From Chara braunii (taxonomy: Eukaryota; Streptophyta; Charophyceae; Charales; Characeae): a stretch of 41,455 nucleotides of DNA. The DNA lies in contig BFEA01000486.1 of NCBI GenBank assembly GCA_003427395.1, positions 1,069,790-1,111,244 of the forward strand, written 5' to 3'. The notes under the pieces are model-generated. The model saw only the letters and a list, made by a program, of their open reading frames with translations, made no database searches and was not told the DNA's origin. Made by a program: the position numbers and the translations under genes. Shown here in pieces: positions 30,800 to 41,455 of this stretch. How positions within the stretch are numbered: position 1 is the stretch's first letter; every line of letters begins with the position of its first letter.

Positions 30800-32570
30800 G
30801 GAATGGAGGGAACATTTTTGTCACGGTAAAAAGCATAATAAACAGGGTAGGACTGTTTATAACTCGCTTGGTAAGGTGGGTGTGCAGAAGTATGTCGCTT
30901 TGCCATTGTTCACCAGTACCAATAGGAGGGAACTGGAGGCGGTAGAATCGGCACTTATTAAGCACTGGTCACCGTCTCTGAACGTGCGTTCGGTGAAATC
31001 GGGGCAGACGACTAAGAAGTCAAAGCATCGGCCAGGAAAGAGAGAGAGAAAGAGACGGAACGTGACAAGGGGGGATGGAGGGAGAGTGGACCGTGCGGAG
31101 GAGGGGAAATTACTTGAGCTGCGAGTAAAAGGAACGGAGAGAAATTCAGTACTGATCGTCGAGTTGTTCAGAAGTCTGATGAAACGGAAGGGAGAATTCA
31201 CGATAGTGAGTAGTGGGGGGAAGACATGGGCCGATGGATGGAAACTAGTGAGGAGACTTTTCGACGAATCTCGGGTAAAGTACAGACGTGGAACCAGACC
31301 GTTAAGAAGATGTAAATCCTTGTTCGAAACCAATGGGGAGATCGTGCTTCAGAAGATCACTGAAGCCTCTCCGTCTCTGATAGCACTTAAGGACGACATG
31401 GTAAAGATGTTCAAAAATCGTCGAAAGCAGAAGAAGCTATACGCGAAGGATGTGACGGAACTAGTTAAGTACTATAGTGCAGTGAAGACCTTTTCTACGA
31501 AGCGTAGTAGAACGCAGGCACGGCGAATGATCTCGAGAGTCGTACGGAATAAGTTTGGGATTAATGTGAGAGCTCGAATTATTGTAAAGACCGAGTACGA
31601 TGAGAGGATTAAAAAGAGTGAGGTAATGAGGGTGGTGAGGAAGAAAGTGGGTAGTTGGAGTATGGAGGGAGCTCTGAAGGAGATGGTAAAGCGTAGGGCA
31701 CGGGTTGTTTGGAAGAAGAGCCCCAGTGTGGGGGATGTTCTGCACAACCATCGACGTTACTCGTCGGCTCGTGCTTCCAGCTGTATTTGTGCTGGTTTGC
31801 CCTACCCCATGAAGGATGGGCACGTGCAATTTCGGATGAGCGAACTTGAGAATGTCCCGAGTACGAGGACCGACACAGGGATGAACTGTTGAGGAAGGAA
31901 TTTACCGATGCGTTTCGTTCGTGGGGCGTAGGTATGAAGTTGCCATGGGATGAACTAGCGTGTACGAAAGAAGATCTCCAGTCATGCTTGGTGAAGCGCA
32001 GGGACCTGGAGAAGGAAGACGGTTTGGAGGAGTTGTTGGCACTTAGAACGAAGCTGGATGGCTTGGTGTGTGTTCCACTGGATAGGAATCCAGGGGACAC
32101 ATTGGTGTTATGCCCGAAAGTATATGAGAAGGGCATGGAAGACATCTTTGTGTTGAGTGATGGTTATTGACTGTGTTTGGAGGACGAGGAACAGGTACTT
32201 GGTTCGACAAAATCGGAGTACGAGAGGAGGGGACTAACGACTCATGGGAAGTGGGATGACAAGGGCAAAGTGGGGAGGGTATATGCAATGCCTAAGCACA
32301 AAGATACTGACAAGTATCGTCCGATCTGTCCCACCTTCAATGACCCGACAGTCAAAGCCTGTAAACTGGTGGCAAAAGGGATCAATAGATTGTTGTTTGC
32401 ATTGCCAGAATCCGGATATTTAAATTTAAGATTGGTATCATGTATGAAGGATTGAGTGAAACAGCTGAACACTAGACTAGGAAGGAGCAGGAGCAACGTT
32501 GGGATACCGGGGGCGTCTTTTGACATAAAAGATATGTTCAGTCGCCTCCCGCATGCGACGATCCAAGTTG
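30800..32570 (+). pseudogene. PLE2 fragment: end of GIY-YIG domain, linker and RT N-terminal half
   Basis: The frame from about 30810 reads YNSLGKVGVQKYVALPLF and LEAVESALIKHWSPSLN, the C-terminal half of a GIY-YIG domain. A long basic linker follows (one frame to 31892), then a CIC motif (SSCICAGLPYPM), KLDGLVCVPLDRNPGDT, VYAMPKHKD with RPICP, and FDIKDMFSRLPH, the first RT aspartate motif (Asp at 32522-32524). It breaks off at about 32565, before the GIP and YVDD motifs. In-frame stops occur at about 31890, 32168 and 32453. The 5' break at about 30800 would fit 5' truncation on insertion. Retrotransposition enzymes of this type act by target-primed reverse transcription. Confidence 0.8.
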
Positions 32571-32795
32571 CAAGAGTGTTCTCTCCGTCAAACCTATGTA
32601 GGCTTGTTTATACCATGGCGATATTAGGACGTACACACAACTTTTTGGCTCCGTCAAATCAAAGGTTCCTCTATCCAATTCATCCGTCCAGTAACTCACA
32701 AACTTTTCGCCCCATTTTACCTTACCCGTCAGAATCAATCCAATGGTCACCGCCCTAAATTCCTTCTCCTTGGTTTTGCACTTACCCTGCTGCAA
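32566..32795 (-). pseudogene. PLE2 GIY-YIG N-terminal half, opposite strand
   Basis: The minus frame from 32795 reads FVSYWTDELDRGTFDLTEP, then SCVYVLIS, AYIGLTERTLLQ, and then loses similarity at about 32565 where the opposed RT fragment starts. The first strand has Cys where the name motif has Gly; the YIG strand is intact. It lies directly downstream of the CCHC/coiled-coil/SAP frames on the same strand, so it belongs to their protein. The missing C-terminal half of the domain is what the plus-strand fragment begins with at 30.81 kb. Confidence 0.72.
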
Positions 32796-32855
32796 CTGTC
32801 GATGAAAACTAAGCTCGTTTGCTCTAGTCAGAAAGTCGTCACGACGACCAACTCC

Positions 32856-33068
32856 TCACTCCGAGTCATCCGTGAATGATTCATCCGATTCAGAGCTCTC
32901 AGGTCTGGCCTCCTCCTTGATAGCAACTCCCTTGTTCATCCTTGTACTCACTCGTGGCGTCTGAGGCAGCGGAATATTTGCAGGGTCATACGCAACAGTC
33001 GACCGACGAGTGATCAAGCGCTTGATTGCCAACTCTCGTTTTCCATAGATCCCTTCTCGCGACGGCAC
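32856..33068 (-). pseudogene. PLE2 SAP-like end and acidic linker
   Basis: The minus frame from 33068 reads REGIYGKRELAIKRLITRR, which completes the SAP-like motif begun in the upstream frame, then a linker and an acidic run (ESSESDESFTDDSE) before a stop. A frameshift near 33.05 kb separates it from the coiled-coil frame. It leads toward the GIY-YIG frame about 60 bp further on. Confidence 0.6.
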
Positions 33069-33814
33069 GCCTCCTTCAGTTCTTCGATAGTAAGCGCATC
33101 GTAAAACTCTTGGCAGTCCTGCTCAAATTTATCCCTCCCTCCTGGTCCGCAGGCTGCCATGATATGTTTCAAAGATAGATCAATCTTTACCAGAGTGCTT
33201 GTTGTCGAGGACGCCAAAGCTGGCTCTCCTTGAATTGCTTCGATCCTCGCCTTTGATTCCTCGAAAAGCCTTGTGTTCGTTCGTTTCTCTGGAGTGGTCA
33301 TCGGTGGGCTATTCCCCACTTGTATTTCCGGACCTCGTTTGCGCTGCTCCAACAGGTTTAATTTCGCTGCCTGCCGTCGCAGCGCCAGCAACTCTTCGTC
33401 TTCAATCTCCTCCATGCCTAGCGTCCTTAGTGCAATAATTCTCCGAAGACGTTCTTTCTCCTCGCTATTCGCGTCCATCTTGCATGCCTTCTTACCCAGT
33501 TTCTTGCCTTTATACTCATACCGTTCCACCTCTTCTTCCCGATCTTTTCTCATTTTCCCGCGGATGATCCGCATCAACCGTGCATCTCGCTCCTCCTCAT
33601 GCTGAAGTCTCTGCTCTTCTCTCAATGCTTTCCTCATTTCCTTCGCCCGACGCGCCTTATCCTCCAACCTTTGCCTTTCCGCTTCCCTATCGCGTTCAAG
33701 CCTTTCCCTTCTCTCTTCGGCCATCTGCACAAAATACTCCCTCATTAGGGACTCAGTATTCTCTGTGTTACGTTCACTCTCGCTATCCGCCGAATGACTC
33801 CGACGCAGACCCAA
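33014..33814 (-). pseudogene. PLE2 coiled coil plus SAP-like motif
   Basis: This 266-codon minus frame has a long charged coiled coil over about residues 25-125 (EERRERLERDREAERQRLED and so on), a short linker, and near its end FYDALTIEELKEACRRE, followed in the next frame by GIYGKRELAIKRL. Together these fit the helix-loop-helix SAP pattern (L..EEL...CR..G..GK..L..R), a DNA- or RNA-binding motif. The coiled coil would give self-association, as in many retroelement ORF1-type proteins. Frameshifts at both ends join it to the CCHC and GIY-YIG parts. Confidence 0.68.
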
Positions 33815-34065
33815 ATTCTCGCTATTAGTATTAGTCCTGACCGTTTTAATCTATCTGTCGGAATTCCCGAAGGAACGAAAGTCCTTCCTTGCACTCTCGC
33901 TCTCCAATACTCGGCACAATCTCGAATAAAGTGTCCACTTTCTCCGCATTTGTAACATTTTCGCCCCTCTGGTGGTGCCGAACCACCCCCATTGTTTCCC
34001 CTCCTTGATTCTCCTTCCTTGCTCATTTTGACTTTATCACCACACGACTCCCTATCTCTGGTCAA
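33745..34065 (-). pseudogene. PLE2 N-terminal CCHC zinc knuckle
   Basis: The minus frame holds RKCYKCGESGHFIRDCAEY, a complete C-x2-C-x4-H-x4-C knuckle typical of nucleic-acid-binding retroelement proteins. The likely start is the ATG at 34026-34024 (MSKEGESRRGNN), since the upstream Met in this frame gives only a short extra piece. After about residue 75 the frame drifts; the neighbouring frame takes over with SENLGLRRSHSADSESE and the coiled coil, so one frameshift lies near 33.85 kb. Confidence 0.75.
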
Positions 34066-34115
34066 CTCACCTTCGTCAACTTCCAGACCAATCTCCTCAG
34101 GCTATCTCACGCCGC

Positions 34116-34125
34116 CTTATATAAG
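34116..34125 (-). promoter_or_regulatory. Candidate TATA box for PLE2
   Basis: The palindrome CTTATATAAG lies about 90 bp upstream of the CCHC-ORF start codon at 34026 on the minus strand. Spacing fits a TATA box with a short leader, but a 10-bp AT motif is weak evidence. Confidence 0.3.
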
Positions 34126-35536
34126 TCGCCACCATCTCTAGGTACAATCTCCTAGCTGGTTACGATCCTAGATACTAGGATGATGAAAATGATTGCACAC
34201 CAAGCACGCTATCGCACGCAAAACACACAGTAAACAGCATACGGACAAAGCCAACAACGCTGTATAGAGTCGTCATTAATCATCCAATTCGAAATTTTGA
34301 GTCACGTTAACCAGTAAAGAATTAACCGTGTCACCATGAAAAGCAATAGATGAGAGAAGTGATGAAGACAGACAGGACACCACCACCATTCCACGACTCC
34401 CGCAGTTGTCTGCGTAAGTCCATCCGCCCACAATGCATATCTCTCCCAGTCCTGCCGGCGGCAATCAGGCGAAAGGGAACAACTACTTGAGGGCCCTACT
34501 ATTTAACCGCCGTCAATAGAATAGTCCGGTCCATTGTCAGAAGGCACTACTGAGATGGAACCGGGTTCAAAACCTGCGATACCAAGGTCCCGTTCGGGTA
34601 CTATCCAAACAGGGACAGGTCCCGAATTCGGGTTCAAGGTACGGGAAATCCAAAATTCCAAACATATACGAAAATGTCCCATGGCCACAATACCTCTGTA
34701 CCCCAGAGCTACCTGGTCATGACAAATACCTGACAGGACCAGTACCCCACGCTACGCATCAAACTGAAAAGGGTAGACCCTGGTCCAAACATCTATTTTC
34801 AGGTGGAGTCGAGATCTATTTCGCATTTAAAATTATTTTTTTTAATTTATTCAATATAATTCATAAAAATATTACAACAAAATTAACAAGCACTTCAATT
34901 TTAAGGTTTTTTCACTCATTCTCATAAGAGCAAAAAATCACTTAAATTTGAGTGTTTTTCCTTGACCCACACATGGTTGAGTGGCAAAAATTGAAAATGC
35001 GTAGAACCAGCGCGACAACTATTTCGCGGTTCTTTAAGATTTTTTTTAAGTTTTTCTGATATTTTTTCTTGAAAGATCATCACCTAATCTACAGATTCTC
35101 AAATTTTCATATTTAATGCAAACTCGTATGAGCACACAAAGTCATTAAAGTTACCTCTTCCAAATTGTGGAATTGGACCCACCGGTATCCCTTTGTGTAG
35201 GAGCCTAGCGGAAAGCAACGTTCACGCGCGTCGGCTTCAGACCCGGCCTCAATGCCGGCCCGCCTCCCCTTTTCTTTTTGGGGTCCGCTTCCACCTGAGG
35301 ACCGGTCCTTCCTTTCTCCAAAAGTTTCGGTTTTACAAAAATAGTTGTAGGTCGTTTGGAATATCTTGAAGGACCGGTCCCAAAAAAAAGTCCACCCCCT
35401 AAGAAACCCACATACATCTTAGTCGTCGCCCACCGAAAATACGACACCTTGACACAGACATTGAAACCCACTATACCACATCCTTAGGGCTGCGAATTTT
35501 GTGCCCTAAACGCTAGGCCAAAGGGGCAAACATGTC

Positions 35537-35564
35537 GTTACCTCTCTCCACCGAGAGAGGTAAC
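35537..35564. repeat. Small hairpin (11-bp arms)
   Basis: GTTACCTCTCT and AGAGAGGTAAC are exact inverted repeats around 6 bases. A third partial arm (GAGAGGTAG) follows at about 35580. Confidence 0.75.
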
Positions 35565-35796
35565 CTCCCTTTACCGAAGAGAGGTAGAAAGCTATGCTTG
35601 CAAGGCTCCCATGCATAGCCTTAGGAATAGTGGTAGGTAGGTAGTGAAAGAAAGATATGTTCGATGACATGGCAAAACGCTAGTTAAAAATATATGACAT
35701 TGGAGAAAAATATATGTCTGTGACCCAATAAGGAGAAGGCAACTTAAGAAAAAAATGGATGGTAGATTATCAATGACTTATTTTCCCTCGCATCCC

Positions 35797-36230
35797 TTTC
35801 ACACCACAGCTTGTCCGACGACTACTGCGGAAAAAACAAGAATTGTTCATCCTTAGAAATTAGGAGGAAAAAAAGGACAACTTAGGGCTTACTCACACCA
35901 CCATTTGTATCTGATAGGATTTGCGACAACACTTGCATGCATTTGGCTTCAATTTCGTCCAGAAAGAAGTGAAAAAGTGTTAGTGCAAGTATGCCCTTAC
36001 TCGGAATTAGACCCTCTCGTCTCTTTCACACCATAACTTGTCCGACGACTGTTGGGAAGAAACCAAGAATTGTTCATTTTTATAAATTAGGAGGAAACAA
36101 AACCCACTTAGGGCATACACATACTACCATTTGTATCTGACAAGATTTACGATAACACTTGCATGCATTTGGCCGCCACTTCGTCCAGAAAGAAGTAAAA
36201 AAGTGCTAGTGTGAGTATGCCCTTCATCAG
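35797..36230 (+). repeat. 227-bp tandem repeat, two copies
   Basis: TTTCACACCA.A.CTTGTCCGACGACT begins copy 1 at 35797 and copy 2 at 36024. Both run through ACACTTGCATGCATTTGGC and CCAGAAAGAAGT.AAAAAGTG to AGTATGCCCTT. Divergence is moderate. No coding frame is shared by both. Confidence 0.9.
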
Positions 36231-37464
36231 AATCAACAGTCCCAAGCAGTCCTTTGTGACATCCATTAAAAATAAAACCATACACATCATGGCCTCTTCG
36301 GATGGATGACACACGTGAATAGAGAAATGGTAAAAAAAAAAAAAAAAGCAGCCCCAAGCACACATGTAGCACAAAAAGAAAAGAGGGGGCAAAAAAGAGC
36401 CGAAAACCGACTTATTCTCATCCTTGCATGAAATGAGGACGACTCTAATAATTTAAACCTTGTCCAGGCGGCACCCTATAGGGCAAAAAAATAGCTTATC
36501 GGGAAAAGGGTTGGGGGTATTGGTGCTTCAACACATCGTAAAACCATTCTACTAAGATACAAAATCCAAAAGACGCTCTGGCAAAGATATCGCAAAGACA
36601 TGAATATCTACTTTGGCAAAGAACCAGTGCGTAAATTGAGGGAATGACAAAAATGTTAGGGCTTTACTTTATTTGTCTGGGAAAGGGCTGCTAGAAAGAA
36701 AGAGAAAGAAAGAGATAGCGCACTTTGGTGAAAAGGAGAGAGAGATGGGGGAGGGAAGAAAGAGGAAGAGAAAACGAGATGAAGAATACCACCAAAGCGC
36801 AATTGAACAAATGGTATAAGATAAGAAAAAAAATATCATGCCATCAACAAGCACCTTCCCTAGTCACGACTTCATAAACTATACAGACACAAGGCTACAT
36901 GCAATGAAACAATGTGAGCGAGTTGCATTTCAACCCGGAAAAACAGGGTACGATGCGGAGTTGTGGTCCACAAATGACAAGGGACCACAACGAATATTGC
37001 ATGATAATCCGACAATTGCAAAATTCAATATTTAAAAAATAAGCTAGGATTGAAAGTCATAGTCCACGGACGACAAGAGACCAAAACGAACAATGCTTGA
37101 CCCTTCACAAAAATCCTCCGTCAAAATAAAATAAGAAACTGAACCATTCAACTTATGAACAATGTTTACTCTAATCCCAAGTCTCACAAAAATATGAACT
37201 TTGACCATTTTGCCCAACTTCAGTCAGAAACCTAAAAAAGAAACAGATGGACCAACCCATTTAAACACATCAACCAGGTTAGGATAAAAAGTCATAGAAT
37301 ATGATAGAAAGCCATAGGCCTAAAAAGTCATACAGACAAATAAACACATCAACCAGTCATTCAACTTATAAATAATATCTGGTTCTTCAGGGAATAAGCA
37401 ATAAATATAGTACTAGATCACTCCTCCTGTTGTATCGTAGCCTCTCTCTTAAGGAAGAGCGGCG

Positions 37465-37467
<3 letters not shown>

Positions 37468-37525
<58 letters not shown>

Positions 37526-37546
37526 AAAAAAAAAAAAAAAAAAAAA
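37468..37546. repeat. (GA)n followed by poly(A)
   Basis: About 26 GA units end at 37520 and pass into 26 A residues. A poly(A) tail next to a GA run could mark the end of a retroposed copy, but no body was recognised. Confidence 0.93.
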
Positions 37547-37750
37547 GTGTGTCGAGTGAAATAAAAGTTGTTGAGCTGAGAGAAAAGCATGGTGATCGAA
37601 CATCACGAGTTTTGTGTCTTCTGGTTCTGAAAGCCACAGTGATTTTTTTTATTTATTTGTTTCGGCACAGTGCAATTTGTTGTAGATGTCTCACCCCGTT
37701 AAAATTTGAATGATACAGAGAGAAGAGCATGACCCCTACGCAGGGATGAA

Positions 37751-38205
37751 CCTCGCTCCACTACTCTCGAAATGTGTAAAATGAGGATGAATATTTTGCT
37801 ATAAATGGAAAGATACACTGCCATGGTTTTTGTTTTTTATGCATGTCGGAAGAGTAGTGGAACGATGCATAGTGACACTCATAAATCGACATATAGTCCA
37901 AATAAATATAAAAAAGAAAGAAAAAAATAAAAGAGGGAAGAGGAGAAAAGCAACGCACATGGTAGCTATGCTTGTAGAGGTCCCCTGTATAGGCTTAAGA
38001 GTAGTGTTGGGTAGATAGTGAGGGTGGAATTGAGAGAATAATGTTAGCTTTAAAAAAAAAAAAAAACCTCGTATGGGGTCTCACTCTAGCACTCTCGATA
38101 TGTGCAAAACGAGGATGAATCTTCCTCGAGAACATGCAAAGATACACCATCATGATTTTTGTCTTTTTTGTGTATTGAGAGTAGTGGAGAGAGGACCATG
38201 ACCTC
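37751..38205 (+). repeat. Dispersed repeat pair, ~316-bp spacing
   Basis: 37751-37880 and 38067-38205 share ACTCTCGA.ATGTG.AAAA.GAGGATGAAT, AAAGATACAC..CATG.TTTTTGT and GAGTAGTGGA. The segment between them (37967-38025) also resembles 35592-35645 (GCTATGCTTG...AGTAGTG.T.GGTAG.TAGTGA), so one family occurs at least twice in this part of the window. Confidence 0.7.
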
Positions 38206-40695
38206 CCTCCACCACATAACACCACAAACATTGGGACACTTTCTATACCATGTGCATTCGAAAGAGTTCAACCTTATGAATGTATCAGGCCTATAAAGTA
38301 TCCAGAAGTATATAGTCTGGGCGTCGCTCGAGTACTCGCCAAACGTGCTATGACCAAACGTTGCATATGGTGAATATGGAAGTTTGGTTGCCCTTTAGTC
38401 TCATGCGTTACATAATGGCCAAACGCTGAAAAGAAAGTGAAAAAGCAACGAGACGGAAGGTCGATGACCAACCATGAACTTGAAAAAAGCAAATAGAACA
38501 CCCTTCAAAATCGACGCCACCACATCCACCTGCCGCGCCCTCAATTTTTTGGTAACGCATTCCCCACTTTCAACCCTCTTCGATTTCGGTCACCGTCCCA
38601 ACTACCTTCCCGCTCATATGACGACCTGTCGGTCTAGAACAATCGTTCGTTCATACGTCGATTCTTTGAGATATAGTGCAGCCTACGGACTGTGAATTAG
38701 GGAATGCATTTAGACGTCGTTGGCTCAAGGCGCCTAACATTGTGTGCCTTATCGGATGAAGATAAACCATTCGCGTTCGCAACCACCATTAGTACGACCT
38801 TTCACTCAACATCATTGACCATTAGACTATTAGACACTGCTAAAACAGGCCATGTGGGAACGAAAGGAGGTGCACAACAATTGGCAATCCCACTCGACAA
38901 TAGTATTGTCGGTTACTTCCCAAACCAGTGTTATCCGCCCAATCGCACACGAGCACTATAAGGGATTCGTGCAACTCTTCTCCCGTACCACAATTGCTTG
39001 CAGCCCAAAGGTTGCACCTGCATTCTGGATCATCACATCTACAACTTGAGGAGAGGAAATAAGGAACATAAAAAATTTTCATTGTTTAATGACGGGGCGT
39101 GGGGAAAGCAGCCCTAAGGGTCTATGTTCCTTGTTCTTTTGTTTGTGTGTGTGAGGGCGAGAAAGAGAGGCACGCAAGTTGCAATACGTATAGGACAACG
39201 GTACGTGCCCGATGTATGGGTCAGGTACTGGTGTTGGTGCGAATACCCTTACAAGGGTATCCGCCCCGACTTTTGAAAGTAACATAAATAAAAGTTTGGT
39301 TTAAAAATTAAGTGTGTCACGCGAGACGCGACCAGTCTTTATTTTTGGATTAATGTGTATTCAGGTAGAAAGGTAGAGAGTGCGTGGGTGCGCATTTGTG
39401 AGGCACGCGTGGTCATTGTTTTGTTGATGTTATAGAGATGGCGCATTTGCCGACTCACCTTTTGATTTTGATTAAGTTAGGACTAAGTAATTTTTCTTTG
39501 GGCTGGTACATTTGACCGTGGCGTCTGCTCGCGCACAGGGGTGATATCTATTGAAATCAACATTCGAAGTTTGGCTACCCACACCACTTAAAAAAATGAA
39601 AGTTACCATTGCTTTAATTTGTGTGGTGTCGGGTCCGTGACGCACATATAATTCTATACTTGAGGATCTAGCGACGAGACCTTGGTGTGACAGGTGGTGT
39701 GAACGGCGGTCGTGAGCTGGACCAAGCCCTCCCGTGCGGCAATTGCAGAGATCCGGCAACCGTGGTTTTGATCGATAGGCTGAGGAGTTGGCCTTGAGGC
39801 GCTGGTGGACCCGCTCACCGAGCAATACTTGTTTATATGGGTTTCCACTAGTGGTAAACTCAACCTTGGGCCTAACACTATTGGTTACGATGTTAGACTT
39901 TCACCTTGCAGGTTCAAAGATCAAGGCCAATGAGTGGCGGCACGAGAGCGGAGAAGCATCGTAAACGAAATTGAGGGGTTGAAGGCCTGGTGAGGCCATC
40001 CCCCTCAGTTTTGTCGATGGTTTGAACCCCGCGCCCAATTGGTGGAACCAGAGAGGTGTCAACGATCACCCTTCCCTCTACCTATCATAAATTTCCTTCT
40101 TGCTATTAGTTTTTGCTTTTGTTTTATTCCAGTTTAATTTAGAAAAACCCGGCTTCTGGGACCGGACTGGTACCAGTGCGGGTACCGGGACCGCAGTCTG
40201 GACCAACGAGACTAGTTTGTTCAGTACATTCGTAAACTGCTAGAAATACAAGTTTGAGCCCAACATTCACCGATTACTGGAATATGCGCTTGCTCCAGTC
40301 GCATGCCACGAAGCCTGGTCTCAAAATCCTGCACATAGTGATAGATTGTGATGCGTTGTGGATCCACAACATTCTAGTTGGGGGCTATGAAGGCTATCAT
40401 CCTCCGTCTCTTGGGTTTCACATGCGTCGAGTTTTGTTGGTGTTGCGAGTGGCAACTGGCGCGTGTAGGTCCAGGGAGGATAGGATGTCCCCCTGATTTC
40501 AGTCAGTGCTGATATCATGAGGCCGTGCTATTGGGTTGATCCTTCGGGATATCTGTTAAAGTTGAGGCGGTGCGTAATAGATTAGCATAGCCCCTGCCTC
40601 TCGATCCAATGTGCAGGCCCTCGTGGCCTGCCAAACCCAAACAGGGGGGCGGGGGGGTTAGCTGAGGCGACACATCTGATAAAAAATAGCACTGG

Positions 40696-41455
40696 TGTCG
40701 GGCGGCTTCCTATCAGCCTGATGCCCCCTTTACCTGACAAAAGGATTTTTTTTAGGCTTGCTTTATTCGGTTCAACATGTTTTTGATGTGTGCATGAATT
40801 TGCCTAAGAGGTTTGGGGAGGAATGGTTGTTGGTTTGATTCATACTAACCCCCTTCCAAGCAAGGATGATAGCTTGGACAATGGCCGCAAGCAGGAGGGG
40901 GAGGACTGCAAGAATTCGAGTGCCTGGGGCGATGGGTCTAAAAGATGAAGGGAGAGGGTCCGGGAAGAGTTCAGTAAGGAGGCTTTGAAATACCCAAGCT
41001 CGGGATGGGGGTGACAGAATCAGAAAGAGGTGCTCGTAGCAGCTCGAGCAGTTGCAATGAGACTGGGCCTGGTATTGGGCAGATACACTGAGGAAAAACA
41101 TTTTCGAAATCCAACTATCTGCGGCCCCAGAAAGAGGTGCTCGTGGCAGCTCGAGCAGTTGCAATGATCCTGGGCCTGATATTGGGAAGATACGCTGAGG
41201 AAAGAGTATTCATTTTTGAACTTCAACTGTCTGCGGCCCAAAAAGGAGGTGCTCGCGGCAGCCCGAACAATTGCAATGAGCCTAGGCCTGATATGGGGCG
41301 GACACACTGAGGGAAACGTGTTCACTTTTGAACTTCAACTGTCTGCGGCCCAAGAAGGAGGTGCTCGTGGCAGCTCGAGCAATTGCAATGAGCCTGGGCC
41401 TGATATTGGGCAGATACACTGAGGAAAAACACTTTTGAAAATCAATTGTCTGCGA
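40696..41455 (+). mobile_element. Start of another 4-kb LTR copy, plus orientation, leaving the window
   Basis: It begins TGTCGGGCGG at 40696 and matches the reverse complement of 13505 down to about 12.7 kb, including the CTGATGCCCCCTTTAC block and the 112/107-bp satellite units from about 41030, here in the order D-C-B-D. It may be the 3' LTR of the plus-strand element whose 5' LTR ends at 25033, or an independent copy. The bases before it differ from those before the minus-strand LTR, so no shared polypurine tract is evident. Confidence 0.78.

Larger units (their letters stand above)
34126..40695. other. Non-coding stretch with local repeats
   Basis: About 6.5 kb, mostly AT-rich, with only short open frames and no recognised domain. 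It contains a small hairpin, a 227-bp tandem pair, a GA/poly-A tract and a dispersed repeat pair listed separately. It could be old intergenic DNA or a decayed internal part of the plus-strand element. tRNA-like B-box strings (GGTTCAAACC, minus strand, at about 40017) were seen but no tRNA fold. Confidence 0.6.

Noticed and set aside
32456-32758. Plus-strand open frame continuing the RT past 32565
   Set aside because: After FDIKDMFSRLPHATI the sequence is the antisense of the GIY-YIG fragment, so the rest of that frame is not RT.
38474-39285. Cluster of open frames of 60-85 codons
   Set aside because: Overlapping on both strands, no domain, no codon character, no repeat elsewhere.
39880-40060. 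tRNA gene or tRNA-derived SINE suggested by GGTTCAAA strings
   Set aside because: B-box-like strings occur on both strands but no cloverleaf or A box at proper spacing could be built by eye.

Overview
This window looks like repeat-rich nuclear DNA of a eukaryote in the green lineage. I infer a charophyte-type alga such as Chara, but the sequence alone does not prove it. The reasons are long CT/GA/GT microsatellites, AT-rich non-coding stretches, no prokaryotic gene order, a retroelement primer-binding site matching the 3' end of plant-type tRNA-Asp, and Penelope-like elements with the endonuclease ahead of the reverse transcriptase. No intact host gene was recognised. Almost everything that can be identified is decayed mobile-element DNA, and two assembly gaps (10529-10780, 28793-29152) plus a sequencing-adapter remnant (30528-30563) are present.

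Layout. 1-1.9 kb: microsatellites and a duplicated 115-bp segment. About 1.9-5.4 kb (+): a heavily mutated Penelope-like element (PLE1) with coiled coil, Pro-rich linker, GIY-YIG endonuclease and reverse transcriptase (RT). 5.5-9.4 kb: a 242-bp tandem duplication, an 18-bp hairpin, a pyrimidine tract and three copies of a 420-bp tandem repeat. 9485-13505 (-): a 4-kb LTR bounded by TGTCGG...CCGACA, containing microsatellites and a higher-order 112/107-bp satellite. 13.5-23.2 kb (-): the internal region of that Ty3/gypsy-like element, read from high to low coordinates as three copies of an unrecognised repeated module, an acidic spacer, gag, protease, RT, RNase H and integrase, all with stops and frameshifts. 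23277-25033 (+): the 3' part of a second LTR of the same family in opposite orientation, followed at 25037 by the tRNA-Asp primer site. 25.1-30.8 kb (+): leader with a 173-bp duplication, a 198-aa first ORF, a plausible spliceosomal intron, then more copies of the same module. 30.8-32.57 kb (+) and 32.57-34.07 kb (-): two opposed pieces of a second Penelope-like element (PLE2). 34.1-40.7 kb: non-coding DNA with local repeats. 40696-end (+): start of another LTR of the same 4-kb family.

The most interesting content is the module-encoding region between the primer site and gag. It appears in both element copies and has a short recurring strand motif (for example AKIFLSKEGL, ATVFLDEGSW, GTIYLSREVW) followed by a helical WFYSYC-type segment. 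I do not recognise the family. With long LTRs, a tRNA-Asp primer site, extra coding capacity before gag and a candidate intron, the element resembles the overall plan of plant Tat/Ogre retrotransposons, but its RT lineage cannot be settled by eye. The second notable item is PLE2, whose N-terminal part combines a CCHC knuckle, coiled coil, SAP-like motif and GIY-YIG domain.
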